Shown piece after piece: positions 20,365 through 30,995 of a DNA stretch of 64,000 nt. The DNA is taken from the NCBI RefSeq assembly GCF_963678635.1, contig NC_087062.1, positions 42,112,395 through 42,176,394 of the forward strand, read 5' to 3'. This stretch comes from Symsagittifera roscoffensis (taxonomy: Eukaryota; Xenacoelomorpha; Acoela; Convolutidae). The notes beneath the pieces are model-generated. The model saw nothing but the letters and a program-made list of their open reading frames with translations, was not told where the DNA came from and made no database searches. Both the position numbers and the translations under genes were made by a program. How positions within the stretch are numbered: position 1 is the first letter of the stretch; each line of letters begins with the position of its first letter.

Positions 20365-22461
20365 TCAGGCGATGCTCAAGTAGTACTTTTTGTGAAGATA
20401 CACCACTATCTCAGTTTCTGCAAAGACTACATGTATGATAGCGTACAATTCCCTTGGGCTCAGTTTGCCCCTGTTTGGGTCATACACCGGCATTGAGACC
20501 TCTGTTATCCCTCTTTCAATCATGAAGTCTCGTAGTCTTGTTAGTGCCAACATTACGTGTTCGGGATCAATTGTGTTCCTGTCATTGACCCTCGTCACTA
20601 GGAAGCACAGGTATTTCCCCGGGACCCTTGCTACTGATGGTGGGAGCGCTGCCATCCCTCCCAGTCCTGGTCTCTGTCTGAACAGAAACTCTACGTTCTG
20701 GTATTCTCTCTTGAAGTCAGCTTCCAGTCTTGATTTGAAACTCATGTCAGCCGTGATGCAGATCGCGCTCGTTCTGTTTGACAGGATGAAGTCACTATCT
20801 GTTATCATGATGTTTTCCGAGTACTGATTGGGTATTTCAAAATTCGTTTTGAAATTCCGGCCTATGTTAGGCTCTGGCTCTTGTTCTTCCAGTTCTAATT
20901 CGCTTGTTTCTCTCACTTCCTTGAGCTTCTTTATCATCAAATTTTCGGTGTGGGTAAGTCCTACCCCCACTCCCCGGACAAAAATATTTATCGACGTCCC
21001 CGTCGATGTTGTCGGGTCTGAATTGTCCGGTGGAATGTCCAGCGGCCTGTCTGTCGCCGTCCAGCCGAAGAGAGGGTCTTCTGACTTCTTGTGTTTTTCC
21101 GCTGACACGTCGACTTGCTGGATACTCTGTCCTCCATGGCCTTCGTCTTTGACGTCGCGTATCCACTCTAGTATCCTCAAGTTCGTGTTCTCCCTCCTCT
21201 CTATCTCGCTCTGTTCGAGGTCCGTCTCCATTTCTGGTGTCGAGTAATCTTCCTGCGGATAGTGTCCACCATCATCAATGACCTGCCATTCCTCTTCGGC
21301 TTCCAGTTCGCCTGCACTCAGTAATTCCTCGCCCAATTTGTCTGGCTGTATCTTGTCAATCAAGAAGTCATCCCCGTATCTGTTGTATCTCATACCCGTC
21401 CGTTTACGATTGCCAGTTCTGGTTCCCAGTGATATTGGTCGATCTGGCTCCATCCACTTCGGCACCTCATCTTGCTCCGGGTCGTTCCAGTCTTCTTCTG
21501 CAAACGATCCTGCTTCAGACTCCACCTCTATCTTTTCATTGTCGTCCAAGCTCAAGTTTTCATTGCCATCATTTTTCTCTCTGGTGCCCTTTTCATTCAC
21601 TTCACACGCTGGCTCTACCACCAGGTACTCGAGACCCTCCATGTCTTTCGGTAGGCACCAGTCTTCCGGGGACGGGACGTGAGGCTTCAGATTTTCGTAA
21701 TGTGCTGCTCGCCCAGTACTCAAGCGGTAGAACCGTCCTTGTTGATGTACTTCCGTTATCATGAATGGTCCCCTCCACTTCTTGAGTAGTTTCTTTGTTC
21801 CCTTGGGCTGTATGACATTTTGGAAGACCCACACGTACTGGCCCACTTCATATGGTTTTGCTTGTAATATTTTTTCGTCATAGTTCTTGCGTTGTCTCAT
21901 TTGCGCTTGCGCCGTGTTCCTCCTGCATAGCTCGTTTAGCTCTTGTTGTCTTTTGATCGCTTCCTTCATATATGCCTGAGGCGACGTCCTCTTCCCCTCG
22001 TATTCTGGGTAGAAGAATGTTAGAGGCATTGCCCTCTCCCTGCCCGTCAACATCATGAAAGGACTGATGCCCGTCGTTGAGTGCTGTGTACTGTTATAGG
22101 CTCCTACTACCTGTGGCAGGTATTTGTCCCAGTCCGTCATGTATCTTGAGCAGTACACCCTTAACATGTTGACCAGTGTCCTGTTCTGTCTCTCTACCAA
22201 CCCATTGGTCTGTGCATGATAGGTCGTCGAGTGTGCTTGAGCAATGTGCGATCTCTTCATCAATTCTTTTGTAAAGTCCCCCACAAAAGCTTTGCCGTTG
22301 TCCGACTGGAAAGTCATTGGACAACCATACCGCGATATCCAATGCGTTATCAAATGATCGCATGTCTCCTCGACCGAGGCTGTTTGGCACGGGACCGCTT
22401 CCGCCAACTTTGTGAACTGATCTATTATAACCAGTATCTGGTTATATCCCGACTCCGTCAT
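20365..22461 (-). CDS. Integrase with macro-like domain, block 2
   Basis: The frame has the same length and layout as block 1: DDE integrase core, GPY/F-like module, acidic linker, and macro-like C-terminus at about 20368-20815. It differs from block 1 by only a few residues and looks open throughout. Confidence 0.75.
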   Translation of the reverse strand: MTESGYNQILVIIDQFTKLAEAVPCQTASVEETCDHLITHWISRYGCPMTFQSDNGKAFVGDFTKELMKRSHIAQAHSTTYHAQTNGLVERQNRTLVNMLRVYCSRYMTDWDKYLPQVVGAYNSTQHSTTGISPFMMLTGRERAMPLTFFYPEYEGKRTSPQAYMKEAIKRQQELNELCRRNTAQAQMRQRKNYDEKILQAKPYEVGQYVWVFQNVIQPKGTKKLLKKWRGPFMITEVHQQGRFYRLSTGRAAHYENLKPHVPSPEDWCLPKDMEGLEYLVVEPACEVNEKGTREKNDGNENLSLDDNEKIEVESEAGSFAEEDWNDPEQDEVPKWMEPDRPISLGTRTGNRKRTGMRYNRYGDDFLIDKIQPDKLGEELLSAGELEAEEEWQVIDDGGHYPQEDYSTPEMETDLEQSEIERRENTNLRILEWIRDVKDEGHGGQSIQQVDVSAEKHKKSEDPLFGWTATDRPLDIPPDNSDPTTSTGTSINIFVRGVGVGLTHTENLMIKKLKEVRETSELELEEQEPEPNIGRNFKTNFEIPNQYSENIMITDSDFILSNRTSAICITADMSFKSRLEADFKREYQNVEFLFRQRPGLGGMAALPPSVARVPGKYLCFLVTRVNDRNTIDPEHVMLALTRLRDFMIERGITEVSMPVYDPNRGKLSPRELYAIIHVVFAETEIVVYLHKKYYLSIA

Positions 22462-25400
22462 GCAGATTTTTGATGGTCTATCTGCACCACTTCATTGAAC
22501 TCTGAGCTCTCAACGGACTTGAGGGGAAACTTCATCTTCCTTGGGTCTTTTACCTGGAGACATGCCAGGCAGGCATTCACCCATCTCTCGCAAGCTTTTC
22601 TCATTCCTGGCCAATCAAACCTGTGAAGTATCCTTTGTTGTACTTTGTCTATCCCCTGGTGGCCCATCTGGTCGTGTGATCTGAAAAGCCCCTCCATTTG
22701 GTACAATTGTGGTAGTATGATGAGGTTGTGTTTGTGTAATATATTTTCCTCATCTCTCCTCTTGCACGCTACCACCCCATCAGCTGTGTGATAAAGTAAG
22801 TCTTTCTTTTCTTTATAGAACTGGCTCGAGGTCTTGTAGCTGTCTTCCTCAAGTTCCCCCTTCTCCTTGACCCCCGACTGGATCCATTTGGAGAGGTTAC
22901 TTGTCATTTTGTCATTCTTCTGGGCTCTTATTAGGTCTGACAGCCTATATCTCGCCTTGACATGCTCCTTTAGCGCCATGATCTGTCCATTCATCTCACC
23001 AGGGCTGTGGATGTCGTCACTCAGTTTCACGCATATCATCCTTTTCACGATTTTCATGTCGTCTTCTGGTACCAGATTCGTTCTGACGTTTGAGTTGCAC
23101 GATAGTTCCCTGAATGGCTTTCTTGAAACCGCTATTCTCTCAAGTTCTTCACCACCTCTTATCTCTTGTATGTCCAGATTGTACGTTCCTGAAGATGGGT
23201 CAGTTTGTAACTCCCTGTCGTGGTGCCTTGTCTTCTCTTCCGCTAATATCATGCACAGACTGTCTTGGCCTTCGCTGCTCTCATCCGAGTCTTCATCCCA
23301 TTCTTCACGCTCCCCGGACAATTTTCCTTATCCGGGTTCCTCTTCTTCTGTGAACCTGGACCACTCCCCGGACTCTTGATCTAGTCCCAGATGTTCAGTT
23401 CCTTCTTTGAATGTCACTTTCTTTTTCCTGACTTTTGTCTGCTCCAGAATATTTTCGGGGATTTTGTTAACTAGTGATCGCACGACATCTTTGCTATCAG
23501 TGACGCTTCCTTTTGAGGAGTCAGTATTGTTCGCTGTTTCTTTTCTCCGAAGTATAGTTAGTTCCGGTCCCTCCTGACCCTTCTCTTGGATCACGGGCTT
23601 ATCATCTGATAGTTTCTCGAGCAACCTCATTAAGTCATCATCTATCTGTGCAGCTCCTGCTTCTACCTGGTTAAGATCATAGCCTTTCGCCTTAAGTGTT
23701 TCCCTCACGATCTTCGACTTGAGTATTACCTCTATCGGGACCCTTCTGTTCTTCTTCAAGATGGTTTTTTCAAGAGGCTCTTTTGGTAATTCGCGATGAT
23801 CTTCAATCGGTTTGCCTGATTTGTCCAGCCATCTTGTGAGAGGAAGACTGTCGTACGTTTCCTTGTCCATGAAGGAGAAGCCCTCTTTGATTTCAGGTCT
23901 GTCTGCCTCTCTTTGTTCTTGTCTCTCGTAGAACTCCGTCTTCTTACTCAAGCTGTCGGCGTTTTGATGTTTATCCCGTGTTCTGTGCTCAATTATCATG
24001 TTGTATCCGTCCAAGCGAACTATCCACCTCCCAATGTAACTTTGGTCCATTGAGTACGTTTTCAGCCAGCTTAGTGCTCGATTGTCGACTCGCAGCTTGA
24101 AGGGCTCACTGCCTAGGTATGCCCTGTATTTCTCGACAAAGGTGACCACTGCGAACATCTCTGCTTTCGGTGCTCCGTACTTCATTTCTGTGTCACTTAG
24201 GACTTTGCTCCCGTACGCTATTGGTCTCAAGACTGTCTTCCCATTCCATTCTTGTTCCTGATGGAGAATTCCTGAAATTGCAACTACCGATGCATCCGTG
24301 TCCAGCACGTACATCCCCTTCTCAGTCGGCATCCCTAGTAGTGGTGCCTCGCATAGCTCTTTCTTTATCCTCTTGAATGACTCTTCTGCTGCGTTGTTCC
24401 ATGTGAACCTCTTGCCCTTGTGCCTCATCAATTGTTGCATCGGGTACACCTTGTCCGCATAGCCTTTGATGAACTCTCTGTAGTAGTTAACGAAGCCCAG
24501 GAAGCTCATCAACTGGTGTTCCGTCTTCGGTAACTTCCAGGTTAGGACTGCTTCCACGGCGTCTGGATCAGGTCTGATGCCGTGCTTGTCTACCATCCTG
24601 CCCAAGTATTTTACTGAGTCCTTGAGTATCTCGCACTTTGATGGTTTACACTTTAGCCCCGATCTTTTCATGCACGCGAACACCTCGTCCAGTCTCTCAA
24701 TGTGGTCTTCTAGTGTTGGCGTTGCTATTACCACGTCATCCACGTAGCACATTACCAGATTGCCATACTTCTTTGTCACGCCTATCAGCGCGTGTGCCAT
24801 CAATCGCTGAAACGTGGCTGTGGCATTGCAAAGTCCAAACGGCATCCGTTTCCACTGAAACAGACCCAACTCGCAGGCAAACCCTGTCTTGTCCCTGTCC
24901 TTCTTCCGTAGTGGTACCTGCCAAAAGGCCGAGCCTAAATCAAGAGTCGTAAAAAATTTTGCATCACCTAACTTCGAGAGGCTCTCATCAATCCTTAGGT
25001 ATGGGATAGGCATCCTTCACCGTGACGGAGTTCAGGTATCGAAAGTCAAAACAAAACCTCAACTAATCGCCTTTCTTTTTGGCCATCACTACTCCACACG
25101 CCCACGGTGACTTGGATGGTTCTATCATGTCATACTCTAGTAACGTTTCGATCTCTTTTCTACACGCCTCCGATTTGTGCGGGGTCATGCGCCTCGCCCC
25201 CTCCCTGTGCGGTACCGCGTTCTCCTCAAGTTCTGTTTCATGCTCAACGAAATTACAACACCCGATATCCGCTTTGTGCTTCGAAAAAACTTCTTCGTTC
25301 CGCTCTAGTACGTCCTTGATGGCTTCGAGCTGTTCATCTTTCAGTTTGCCCCTCAAATGTTCAATCTCCGGCAGAACCGGTTTATCAGTTTGCAATTCAT

Positions 25401-25512
25401 CTAGTGTGGGTCGCTCTGGAAAGTTCGAACAGCTCGACAGCCCATCGTCCGTTTCTGACTTAAGTGATTTAATAAGACCTGAAGAATCTTTTATTTTCTG
25501 CAATCGTCTCAA
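22458..25512 (-). CDS. RT, RNase H and integrase zinc region, block 2 (broken)
   Basis: The region carries the same domain order as block 1: RT with YVDD, RNase H, acidic spacer, HHCC module. It is almost identical in sequence. This copy is broken, with one or a few breaks, so it is recorded as a region rather than a continuous frame. Confidence 0.82.
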
Positions 25513-25563
25513 GATACAAATTTTGTCCCTGTGATTGGGACAATCAACAACTTCATTCGGTTT

Positions 25564-27186
25564 TCAGTTCTCAATTGTTTCATATCGAGTTTTAACCGGT
25601 AAAGCATATCCCAGTTTCCTTCCTCTCTGTATCGTGATCGGTATATCAAGGGTAGTCAACAAGACACTGACGCAGAGGCCGCTCTTCGTTATTGAGAATG
25701 ATCTTCCTAAAACAGCAGCACTTTGACTATTAGGATTCGGAACTATACACACTTGCTTATTGTCACTTAATTCATTGTAATTTTTCATCCGCAAGCCTAC
25801 GATTGCCGCTTCATTCGCCTTTAGCCTCACCCTCCTACTCAAGAACACCGGTGCTTTGCTTTCATTTGCTATTATTAAATTTACCGGTTTGATTGCGTAC
25901 CTCCTATCCGGGTTCCGTATCCTGAACATTGCGTTGTTTAGATCAATCGCTACATCAAAGTTCCTGATGAAGTCTCTGCCTAAAATAAATTGGTCAGACT
26001 CATCTAGGTTTTCTACTACAAGAAAACTCATCCACAGGTTACGTTCCCCCAGATTGAGCGCTATTATCGGCGTTCTGCCCAACACGCGCAGGGCCCCTTT
26101 GTTCGCAGCCGACAACCGTATTCTCGAATCTATCAAGTCATCTTTGTTGAAGCCCATTCGTTCCCAAGTTTCGATTGGTATGACACTCAAGACCGCTCCC
26201 GTATCAAGTAACCCACGTAACTGAGTCTTCTTGCCACTTATGTCTAGCACGTGCCCTGTCACATCTGCCTCTGTCCCGATGTGCATCGCATCTTCTTCAA
26301 GCATGGCACAGTGTCCAATCGATCTCACCTTTAACTCTTCCTTCCCTACGTAGATTTGCCCAATTAGGTCTTCATCACATGTTATCATTGTTTTGGTATA
26401 GATGTTGATTCCATCTATATTTAACATCACCTCATGTGGACCATAAGCTTCTGTGTATCTGTTATCAACACGTACCGACTTGCTACCCCCTCGCGTGAGT
26501 AGTGCTCTCAATGCTCTAGAAGTCGATTGTGGGCTTATTAAACTCAAGTAATCTGCGTACACATCAATGTGCATTATTGTCTGGTCGCTCGGTTCGCTCA
26601 AGTTTCTGGTTACCTCGTGGCCGCCCACTGTGATTATCGACATTATTCTAGCCCCGATTTTTGATATGCCGAATGGTTTTCCTGTCACCATCTTTACAGT
26701 GTTACAATTTCCAGTCTTTGTCGAGCCCGATACAGCCTCTGGTGCTGGCTTCGATCCAGTTAATGCTTCGTTGAAATTCTGCTTTTCGATCTCCTGCTTT
26801 AGTCGTTGTTCTATTTCTTTCGCTGCCAGATCCTGCTTCACTTTGTTGATGGCCTCCGCTGCCGCCTTCTCGTAATCTATTCCTGGGGCTTTCTTCGCCG
26901 TGGCCTCTGCTGCACTACCACATTGTGTTACAGTTTTCATTGATTTCGTTGGTAGCTCTACGTTTGGTCCCTCAAGTTTCTTCGTCTCAAATTCACCTTG
27001 TCTGTTTCTCTGGTTCTGCACCGCTGCTAGCGCCAACTTGTGTTTCGGATGACTCTGATTCTTGACCGCTTCCCAAAACAACGGACAGTCCATCCTGAAG
27101 TGCCCTTCTTGGTTGCAGAAGAAGCATCTTGCACCTATTTTGGTGATCAAGCCGCTATAGAACTCGTATTCTTCCATCTGACTCAT
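25564..27186 (-). CDS. Zinc knuckle plus aspartic protease, block 2
   Basis: The frame is about 540 residues with the same CCHC knuckle and DTGA protease as block 1. It looks open and differs by a handful of residues. Confidence 0.84.
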   Translation of the reverse strand: MSQMEEYEFYSGLITKIGARCFFCNQEGHFRMDCPLFWEAVKNQSHPKHKLALAAVQNQRNRQGEFETKKLEGPNVELPTKSMKTVTQCGSAAEATAKKAPGIDYEKAAAEAINKVKQDLAAKEIEQRLKQEIEKQNFNEALTGSKPAPEAVSGSTKTGNCNTVKMVTGKPFGISKIGARIMSIITVGGHEVTRNLSEPSDQTIMHIDVYADYLSLISPQSTSRALRALLTRGGSKSVRVDNRYTEAYGPHEVMLNIDGINIYTKTMITCDEDLIGQIYVGKEELKVRSIGHCAMLEEDAMHIGTEADVTGHVLDISGKKTQLRGLLDTGAVLSVIPIETWERMGFNKDDLIDSRIRLSAANKGALRVLGRTPIIALNLGERNLWMSFLVVENLDESDQFILGRDFIRNFDVAIDLNNAMFRIRNPDRRYAIKPVNLIIANESKAPVFLSRRVRLKANEAAIVGLRMKNYNELSDNKQVCIVPNPNSQSAAVLGRSFSITKSGLCVSVLLTTLDIPITIQRGRKLGYALPVKTRYETIEN

Positions 27187-27207
27187 ATCTTCCTCATCAG
27201 GTGCATA

Positions 27208-27600
27208 TCACAAACTCTTCATGCCCTGTTTGTATGTCGTGCAATCCGCCACATGATGATCAACTGACCCGCAGTTAGCACACGACCTGCGTTTGTCCAT
27301 GTCATCTCTGGGCTTGTACCATGGCGACCTCTGTGGCTGACTCCCCCCTTGGGTGTTCCTGTTGTCTGAGTACGAGTATTTCTTGGGTTTCATCAGCATG
27401 TATTCCCTTGACTTCTGCCTCATCTCTTCTGGAGTTGGCGCATTATCTTTCGACAATGTGTAATACGTTGCTAACATCGTTCTCAAGTCATCACTCTTTA
27501 CCCCATCAATGAACTTTGAGGCTATGCTGAAGTTTCTTCTATTGGTAGATTCTTCTGGGTCACTCCTTCTTCTCAAGCTCTCGAGATCATCTAGGAACCA
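27208..27600 (-). CDS. Gag C-terminal part, block 2
   Basis: The part spans the same boundaries as in block 1: capsid C-terminal segment and CCHC knuckle, joined at its upstream side to the 5' part of frame A. It is a partial copy. Confidence 0.8.
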   Translation of the reverse strand, partial: WFLDDLESLRRRSDPEESTNRRNFSIASKFIDGVKSDDLRTMLATYYTLSKDNAPTPEEMRQKSREYMLMKPKKYSYSDNRNTQGGSQPQRSPWYKPRDDMDKRRSCANCGSVDHHVADCTTYKQGMKSL

Positions 27601-27606
27601 CTTTTG

Positions 27607-28496
27607 AAACGCAGGGAGGACGCTGATTCGGGCGGTATCCATACCTCCAGCCCCTCGTTCATATGTTCTTGAGCCGCACGGTCGAGGTTGAATCGTCCCT
27701 TCGACCTAGGAGCTTCATCTACTTCCATGCGTGACTCTGGCCTTGAGCCAGTCACTACCCGTTCTTTGGGCCTAGCCCCTTTCTGCATATCGAGCTCGCG
27801 TTGTTGTCGCTGGATCCTCTCAAGTTTTGCCTGATCTCTCTCGAGAGCCTGCTTCAGCTGCTCACAATTCGCGGCATTCTCCCGCACCCTTTCTGCCTGT
27901 AGCTGTTCAGCTCTCATCATGTCCAGTTCTCTCCGCGCTTGATCCCTCTCAAGCACCGCTTGATCCCGGTCGAGGTTCGCCTTGTTCCTTTCCCGCTGGG
28001 TCCTCTCGAGTTCTCTCTTCATGGCACTGACGTCCGGATAAACTTCCCCCGTCTGCTGTGCCCGTGTCATCGATAGTACTTTACTCGTACTCTGGCTCGT
28101 GGACCTGACTGATGGTCTGACCGGCAGTGGGAATTCCCCCGCGCCATACTCCGTATTGTTGTTCAGGCCAGGGTTCCTCGCCAAATCGAACCCCCTTATC
28201 GCCCCATCCACGTTCCAGGACAGCCATCTGGTTTGTTCTTGATTGGACACTCCATCATTGGTGTAGCCTACCATCAAAACCGCATCCGTCGCAGACTCCC
28301 GACACTCCCCCTGTTCCTCCAATTGGAGGATGGCATTCAGCATCACTGCCATTCTCTCGTCCACTTGAGTATAATCCAGGTCCCTCAGCCGCCTGTACAA
28401 TCCGTCAAGTGTGGGCTTTTTCAGAGCCGATGGCATGGACTTCCAGAATCGATCTGCCATTTCTGTAATTTCAATTGAGTCCTTGAGTATTAGCAA
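27607..28496 (-). CDS. 5' part of frame A at the tandem-unit boundary (unit 3)
   Basis: This is about 296 residues of the N-terminal part of frame A, with the coiled-coil RDQA/ERDQ region, matching 10629-11517 almost exactly. The SGNH domains are not present here because the unit joins into gag. Confidence 0.75.
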
Positions 28497-28898
28497 CTTG
28501 AGTTTTGCCTGAGCAACTTGAGTTTTACCTGAGCAACTTGAGTTATCTTTTTGAGTTATCGTTTTCTTCCTTCAATTGAATATAGGTGAGTAGTCAATGT
28601 GAGTTCAACAAATCAATCTGAAAATAACACCCGATTTTTAAGACCGACAAGCTGTGTCTCTAACCAGAAAACCCCATTACTTTTATGATTAAAAACCCTC
28701 TCCTTTTCGCCCTACTAAAATAGTTCAATTGAAATTTTCTAAAAACATGCAGATACATTTTATGTTTTAGCACCATCAATCATTTAAAATAATAATTGTC
28801 ATGCCAATCACCCCTAAGATCCCTTACCTGTTTTGTACCCCAGTACCTAGCTCAAGACTCCTCCCTCACACCCGACTCGACACCCCCGTGTACCCGAC
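28497..28898 (-). other. Non-coding spacer, unit 3
   Basis: The sequence is equivalent to 11518-11919, with the same three direct repeats next to frame A. Nothing further is seen. Confidence 0.5.
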
Positions 28899-30995
28899 TC
28901 AGGCGATGCTCAAGTAGTACTTTTTGTGAAGATACACCACTATCTCAGTTTCTGCAAAGACTACATGTATGATAGCGTACAATTCCCTTGGGCTCAGTTT
29001 GCCCCTGTTTGGGTCATACACCGGCATTGAGACCTCTGTTATCCCTCTTTCAATCATGAAGTCTCGTAGTCTTGTTAGTGCCAACATTACGTGTTCGGGA
29101 TCAATTGTGTTCCTGTCATTGACCCTCGTCACTAGGAAGCACAGGTATTTCCCCGGGACCCTTGCTACTGATGGTGGGAGCGCTGCCATCCCTCCCAGTC
29201 CTGGTCTCTGTCTGAACAGAAACTCTACGTTCTGGTATTCTCTCTTGAAGTCAGCTTCCAGTCTTGATTTGAAACTCATGTCAGCCGTGATGCAGATCGC
29301 GCTCGTTCTTTTTGACAGGATGAAGTCACTATCTGTTATCATGATGTTTTCCGAGTACTGATTGGGTATTTCAAAATTCGTTTTGAAATTCCGGCCTATG
29401 TTAGGCTCTGGCTCTTGTTCTTCCAGTTCTAATTCGCTTGTTTCTCTCACTTCCTTGAGCTTCTTTATCATCAAATTTTTGGTGTGGGTAAGTCCTACCC
29501 CCACTCCCCGGACAAAAATATTTATCGACGTCCCCGTCGATGTTGTCGGGTCTGAATTGTCCGGTGGAATGTCCAGCGGCCTGTCTGTCGCCGTCCAGCC
29601 GAAGAGAGGGTCTTCTGACTTCTTGTGTTTTTCCGCTGACACGTCGACTTGCTGGATACTCTGTCCTCCATGGCCTTCGTCTTTGACGTCGCGTATCCAC
29701 TCTAGTATCCTCAAGTTCGTGTTCTCCCTCCTCTCTATCTCGCTCTGTTCGAGGTCCGTCTCCATTTCTGGTGTCGAGTAATCTTCCTGCGGATAGTGTC
29801 CACCATCATCAATGACCTGCCATTCCTCTTCGGCTTCCAGTTCGCCTGCACTCAGTAATTCCTCGCCCAATTTGTCTGGTTGTATCTTGTCAATCAAGAA
29901 GTCATCCCCGTATCTGTTGTATCTCATACCCGTCCGTTTACGATTGCCAGTTCTGGTTCCCAGTGATATTGGTCGATCTGGCTCCATCCACTTCGGCACC
30001 TCATCTTGCTCCGGGTCGTTCCAGTCTTCTTCTGCAAACGATCCTGCTTCAGACTCCACCTCTATCTTTTCATTGTCGTCCAAGCTCAAGTTTTCATTGC
30101 CATCATTTTTCTCTCTGGTGCCCTTTTCATTCACTTCACACGCTGGCTCTACCACCAGGTAATCGAGACCCTCCATGTCTTTCGGTAGGCACCAGTCTTC
30201 CGGGGACGGGACGTGAGGCTTCAGATTTTCGTAATGTGCTGCTCGCCCAGTACTCAAGCGGTAGAACCGTCCTTGTTGATGTACTTCCGTTATCATGAAT
30301 GGTCCCCTCCACTTCTTGAGTAGTTTCTTTGTTCCCTTGGGCTGTATGACATTTTGGAAGACCCACACGTACTGGCCCACTTCATATGGTTTTGCTTGTA
30401 ATATTTTTTCGTCATAGTTCTTGCGTTGTCTCATTTGCGCTTGCGCCGTGTTCCTCCTGCATAGCTCGTTTAGCTCTTGTTGTCTTTTGATCGCTTCCTT
30501 CATATATGCCTGAGGCGACGTCCTCTTCCCCTCGTATTCTGGGTAGAAGAATGTTAGAGGCATTGCCCTCTCCCTGCCCGTCAACATCATGAAAGGACTG
30601 ATGCCCGTCGTTGAGTGCTGTGTACTGTTATAGGCTCCTACTACCTGTGGCAGGTATTTGTCCCAGTCCGTCATGTATCTTGAGCAGTACACCCTTAACA
30701 TGTTGACCAGTGTCCTGTTCTGTCTCTCTACCAACCCATTGGTCTGTGCATGATAGGTCGTCGAGTGTGCTTGAGCAATGTGCGATCTCTTCATCAATTC
30801 TTTTGTAAAGTCCCCCACAAAAGCTTTGCCCTTGTCCGACTGGAAAGTCATTGGACAACCATACCGCGATATCCAATGCGTTATCAAATGATCGCATGTC
30901 TCCTCGACCGAGGCTGTTTGGCACGGGACCGCTTCCGCCAACTTTGTGAAGTGATCTATTATAACCAGTATCTGGTTATATCCCGACTCCGTCAT
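28899..30995 (-). CDS. Integrase with macro-like domain, block 3
   Basis: The third copy of the 698-residue frame has the integrase core, GPY/F-like module, acidic linker and macro-like C-terminus (about 28902-29350). It is open, with scattered residue differences from the other blocks. Confidence 0.75.
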   Translation of the reverse strand: MTESGYNQILVIIDHFTKLAEAVPCQTASVEETCDHLITHWISRYGCPMTFQSDKGKAFVGDFTKELMKRSHIAQAHSTTYHAQTNGLVERQNRTLVNMLRVYCSRYMTDWDKYLPQVVGAYNSTQHSTTGISPFMMLTGRERAMPLTFFYPEYEGKRTSPQAYMKEAIKRQQELNELCRRNTAQAQMRQRKNYDEKILQAKPYEVGQYVWVFQNVIQPKGTKKLLKKWRGPFMITEVHQQGRFYRLSTGRAAHYENLKPHVPSPEDWCLPKDMEGLDYLVVEPACEVNEKGTREKNDGNENLSLDDNEKIEVESEAGSFAEEDWNDPEQDEVPKWMEPDRPISLGTRTGNRKRTGMRYNRYGDDFLIDKIQPDKLGEELLSAGELEAEEEWQVIDDGGHYPQEDYSTPEMETDLEQSEIERRENTNLRILEWIRDVKDEGHGGQSIQQVDVSAEKHKKSEDPLFGWTATDRPLDIPPDNSDPTTSTGTSINIFVRGVGVGLTHTKNLMIKKLKEVRETSELELEEQEPEPNIGRNFKTNFEIPNQYSENIMITDSDFILSKRTSAICITADMSFKSRLEADFKREYQNVEFLFRQRPGLGGMAALPPSVARVPGKYLCFLVTRVNDRNTIDPEHVMLALTRLRDFMIERGITEVSMPVYDPNRGKLSPRELYAIIHVVFAETEIVVYLHKKYYLSIA

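Larger units (their letters stand above)
11920..28898 (-). repeat. Tandem repeats of the pol block, periods 8445 and 8534 bp
   Basis: The integrase frames end at 11920, 20365 and 28899, and every intervening landmark recurs with the same spacing. Each unit runs gag part, protease, RT/RNase H, integrase-macro, spacer, frame A 5' part. The joints between frame A and gag near 19157 and 27602 use the same positions and the same short filler, differing by one base. Units are almost identical over kilobases, so amplification is recent. An assembly artefact has to be excluded. Confidence 0.85.
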
